Positions 61,146-64,000 of a stretch of DNA of 64,000 nt are shown here, piece by piece. The translations under genes were made by a program, and so were the position numbers. Source of the stretch: Numida meleagris (lineage: Eukaryota > Chordata > Aves > Galliformes > Numididae). Numbering within the stretch: the first letter of the stretch is position 1; each line of letters begins with the position of its first letter. The DNA lies in the NCBI RefSeq assembly GCF_002078875.1, contig NC_034409.1, positions 101,177,674 to 101,241,673 on the forward strand, in the 5' to 3' direction. The notes under the pieces were generated by a model. The model did not search any database. It was given only the letters and a program-made list of their open reading frames with translations, and was not told the DNA's origin.

Positions 61146-63409
61146 TAAGCTTCTCAGGATGACATCAGTGTTGAAATTATATGCTTAACACATAACAATA
61201 CTGAAAGACCATAGTCATTTAGTGTTATGAGCTTTTTGTCATTTCTATGATTAAAATAATGGTGCAACTTTAGCCAAAGTTGGAGACTGATATGCAGAAG
61301 TCCAGACTACTTCTGGATTGTTTTTTATTTTATCAATTGCCCTCTTATATACCAAAAAGAAAGAGATTCAGTTTGCTCAGCTAATTCTTCTCTCATTCTT
61401 ACAATGCTAAGCTATCCCATGATGGCAGAATTGGAAAAATTGTCAGTAAAACTACAAGAAGGATGTATTGATTTTACACTCTAAGCAAGAAATGAAAAAT
61501 GGAAGATAAGTAGATGATAATGGAAGACAAGATTAGTTCTTGAGTAAGGAGAGAAAAGATGATATAAGGCCAAGTAACTAATCTGGTGTTAAGCAGATCT
61601 GGAGGAGGAAGATTTGCATCAGAGGAAAAACTCTCTTGTCCTTCTAAAGTTGGGATGGTGCCCGACAGTGACATCATATATGCTAAAGTGGACTGACATA
61701 ATTTAAGAAAAAACACTGTACACTTTTTATGATTCAAATTAGCAGGAGAGGAAATAAATTGACTTTATTTGGGCATATCTGACTCAGTATTGTCTACATT
61801 TTAACTCAGGAATATAGGACACTGGGAATTCTGTAGATGGGAAAGAGTCAAAGCAAATAAAAAAACCTTGGAAAAAAAACATGAAAAAATTACACAAGTG
61901 CTTGGAGGCAAAATAAAAAGCCGGAACTAAAGTCTGCTGAAAGCAACATTCATATTTCAATTAACTTCAGTAGGCTTTTCATGGATCTTATTTGTGATCA
62001 TTAAGAACAAAAAACAGGAGTCTCATGATTCATCCTTAATTACCCCAAATACTCATTTAATGAAATCCTGATTCAAGTGAGGTCAATTAAGCACTGCTAT
62101 TGACTTACAAGAAGCCAGGATCCCTGCCAGAATGACACAATGGAACTAGTTGAAGATTCTGCTCTGTCCAAAGAGCAGGTAGCAAATCTGGTATTTAATT
62201 ATCATGCAGACTGAAATAATCACTCAAGAATAACTAAAATATCCTTCAAGCTACCCTTATGTTTTAATTTTAGGAAAATATTGCTGTATTTAAGTTCTGA
62301 TAAATAGAGCTCATATATCATACTATGCTATTGTTTGTTGTCAAAGTAATCCAATCTGTTATTAGTGTAATCACATAGTCTTTAAAAAGCACTTTTTTAT
62401 CTATTAGAAAGCATTGACTGGAAAAAACATTCTTAAGAGCAACCTACTTTCATCTTTCCTAATCAGCTTGGGAAATAAATACATAAATAAATTAGTTGTA
62501 CTTGTCTATACTCAACAAAAACCTTTGAATGTATTATCAAAACTGTGAATCTTGCAGTCACACCTACGAGTTGTAGGATTAAATTAGCAAATAAGGCTTC
62601 CAATTTGTAGATGACAAATGCGTGTGAAAAAACATTTCTTCTGGATTAGCTAAAGCAAAGTATGAGGAGAGTCTTCAAATATTTCAGGCAAAAATTATCT
62701 TCAATTTTTCAAGTATCATGATGGGAAAAAAACTTCTATTGTTCTTCAAAACATTTCTGATGAGTATGAAGTTAGCTTCAGTGTGCAGTACATGTGATGT
62801 TCCCTCACTTCTGGAAAAGAAAGGCTGGAAAGATGCTGCAAATTTAACAAACCAGAAACTCAGGCCCTTTTCCAGCTTCTTTATGGTTCCAAAAATTGTT
62901 CTAAGCAGTCAGAAAGCCATCGTACATTCTCAGCAAACAGATAAAGCAAGTGTAACATGGCTCTTTCTGATTACTCATAGCATAATTCTTATAATATGAG
63001 AGCAAAGCATTCAGATAAAAAGTCAATATGTCATTTAGAACAGCATCACACCTAACAGCCATCCAAGCTGTGATGAGACACGACTATCCAAAGGCAATTG
63101 AAAAACATTGTAATTTTGGCCAATGGGTATGCAAGATTAACATGATTGATTAATTTGATTAATTCTGATTTGTTAGTAGTTAAATAGTGTGGAGTAGGCT
63201 TGTGGAAGAGTAAATTTCATGCCGTTTCCTCTCTAATATCCTATCTACTTTGCTTTACACATTTGTCATGATTCACAAATATTCTGGGAAACTGGCATTA
63301 GATTTATATGAATCCTCACCAGTATTTTGGAGTGGATAACACACTGGAGCAAATGACAGGTCAGAAGCACAAAAAATGGATAACATCAGCTCAAACTATA
63401 TAGCATCAA
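61146..63409. other. AT-rich non-coding stretch
   Basis: No gene or recognisable repeat. Frames at 61474-61737 and 62718-62999 have no family motif. Confidence 0.5.
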
Positions 63410-63948
63410 CCCAAGCTGGGGCTACATCTGGCTAGTGGAATGTCACCAGCGATATTCCTCAAGGCTTAATTCTGTGAGCTGTCCTTTTCAACATTCTCAT
63501 CAATGATCTGAGTGTAGGGCTGGCGTGCAAGTTTGCTGATGATGCTAAATTGGGTGGTGCTGTTGGCTCCTTGGAAGGATGAGAGTATTTGCAGAGGATT
63601 TAAATAGATTGGAGTACTGGGTGATTAGCATCACCATGAAGTTCAGCAAAGGAAAGTGCCTGGCATGGAGTAATGCTGCACACAGGTACAGACTGACAGA
63701 AGAGTGGCTGGAGAGCAGCTCAGAAGAAAGGGATCTGGAGGTGCTGGTGACAGCATGTTCAGTATGACCTAGCAGTGTGCCTGGGAAGCCATGAGGACAA
63801 ACTGCATTTTGGAGTGCACTAAACACAGTATAGCCAAAAGAGATGATTCTCCCACTCTATCTAGCACCAGTGCTGACTCACCTTCAATACTGTATGGAGT
63901 TCTGGGCTCCACAATATGAGATTGTTAAGGTACTAGAAAGCTTTTTTT
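63410..63948 (+). mobile_element. CR1 LINE, reverse-transcriptase fragment
   Basis: The frame across 63430-63580 encodes [12 protein letters not shown], a stop, AVLFNILINDLSVGLACK and then the catalytic FADD box (63532-63543) and AKLGGAVGSLEG. Later segments (63579-63767) show EEWLESSSEERDLEVLV, and the copy fades near 63945. In-frame stops show that it is dead. It has no 3'UTR or tail. Confidence 0.88.
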
Positions 63949-63981
63949 ATTAGACTACTGATGTTATTTTAACTAACATTC

Positions 63982-64000
63982 AAAAAAAAAAAAAAAAAAA
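63982..64000. repeat. Poly-A run at window edge
   Basis: Nineteen A residues run to the window end. The run may continue beyond it. Confidence 0.9.

Overview
The window looks like a gene-poor, AT-rich stretch of a bird nuclear genome, most likely a galliform (chicken, turkey, quail or pheasant). The main evidence is about twenty pieces of CR1 retrotransposons. They carry the avian 3' tail of repeated ATTCTATG / ATTCTGTG units and the conserved C-terminal end of CR1 ORF2. Also present are a Galluhop-like mariner and several avian endogenous-retrovirus LTRs. There are no bacterial signals: no operons, no ribosome binding sites, no dense reading frames. I find no intact protein-coding gene, no rRNA or tRNA gene and no CRISPR array.

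Layout. From 1 to 23 kb the region is AT-rich sequence carrying CR1 copies on both strands and one solo LTR (12702-13209) with perfect 5-bp target-site duplications. At 19.8-20.4 kb a minus-strand CR1 appears to have landed inside an older plus-strand CR1. At 21.8-22.65 kb two CR1 copies lie head to tail. From 23 to 42 kb repeats are sparse: an LTR-like block at 27.74-28.08 kb, a CR1 tail at 28.2 kb, an ERVL-type LTR fragment at 30.8-30.9 kb, and an internally deleted mariner at 31.06-31.62 kb. CR1 copies resume at 42-50.7 kb; one of them joins the CR1 tail directly to the reverse-transcriptase region. At 52.2-52.5 kb lies a CpG-containing LTR on the minus strand whose TATA and polyadenylation layout resembles alpharetroviruses.

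The most notable locus is 59.6-61.15 kb, a GC-rich island in AT-rich surroundings. Its minus strand encodes a broken copy of an HSF-type (heat-shock-factor-like, HSFX/HSFY-like) DNA-binding domain. A second solo LTR (59981-60510), of the same family and orientation as the one at 12.7 kb, is inserted in the middle of that domain with a 5-bp duplication. The window ends in a CR1 reverse-transcriptase fragment and a poly-A run.

No set of genes works together here; the history is one of repeated transposon insertion and decay. One possible spliced exon (45075-45184, minus strand) is reported at low confidence. I found no evidence of an undescribed biological system. Identifications rest on motifs recognised by eye, and repeat boundaries are approximate unless target-site duplications are given.
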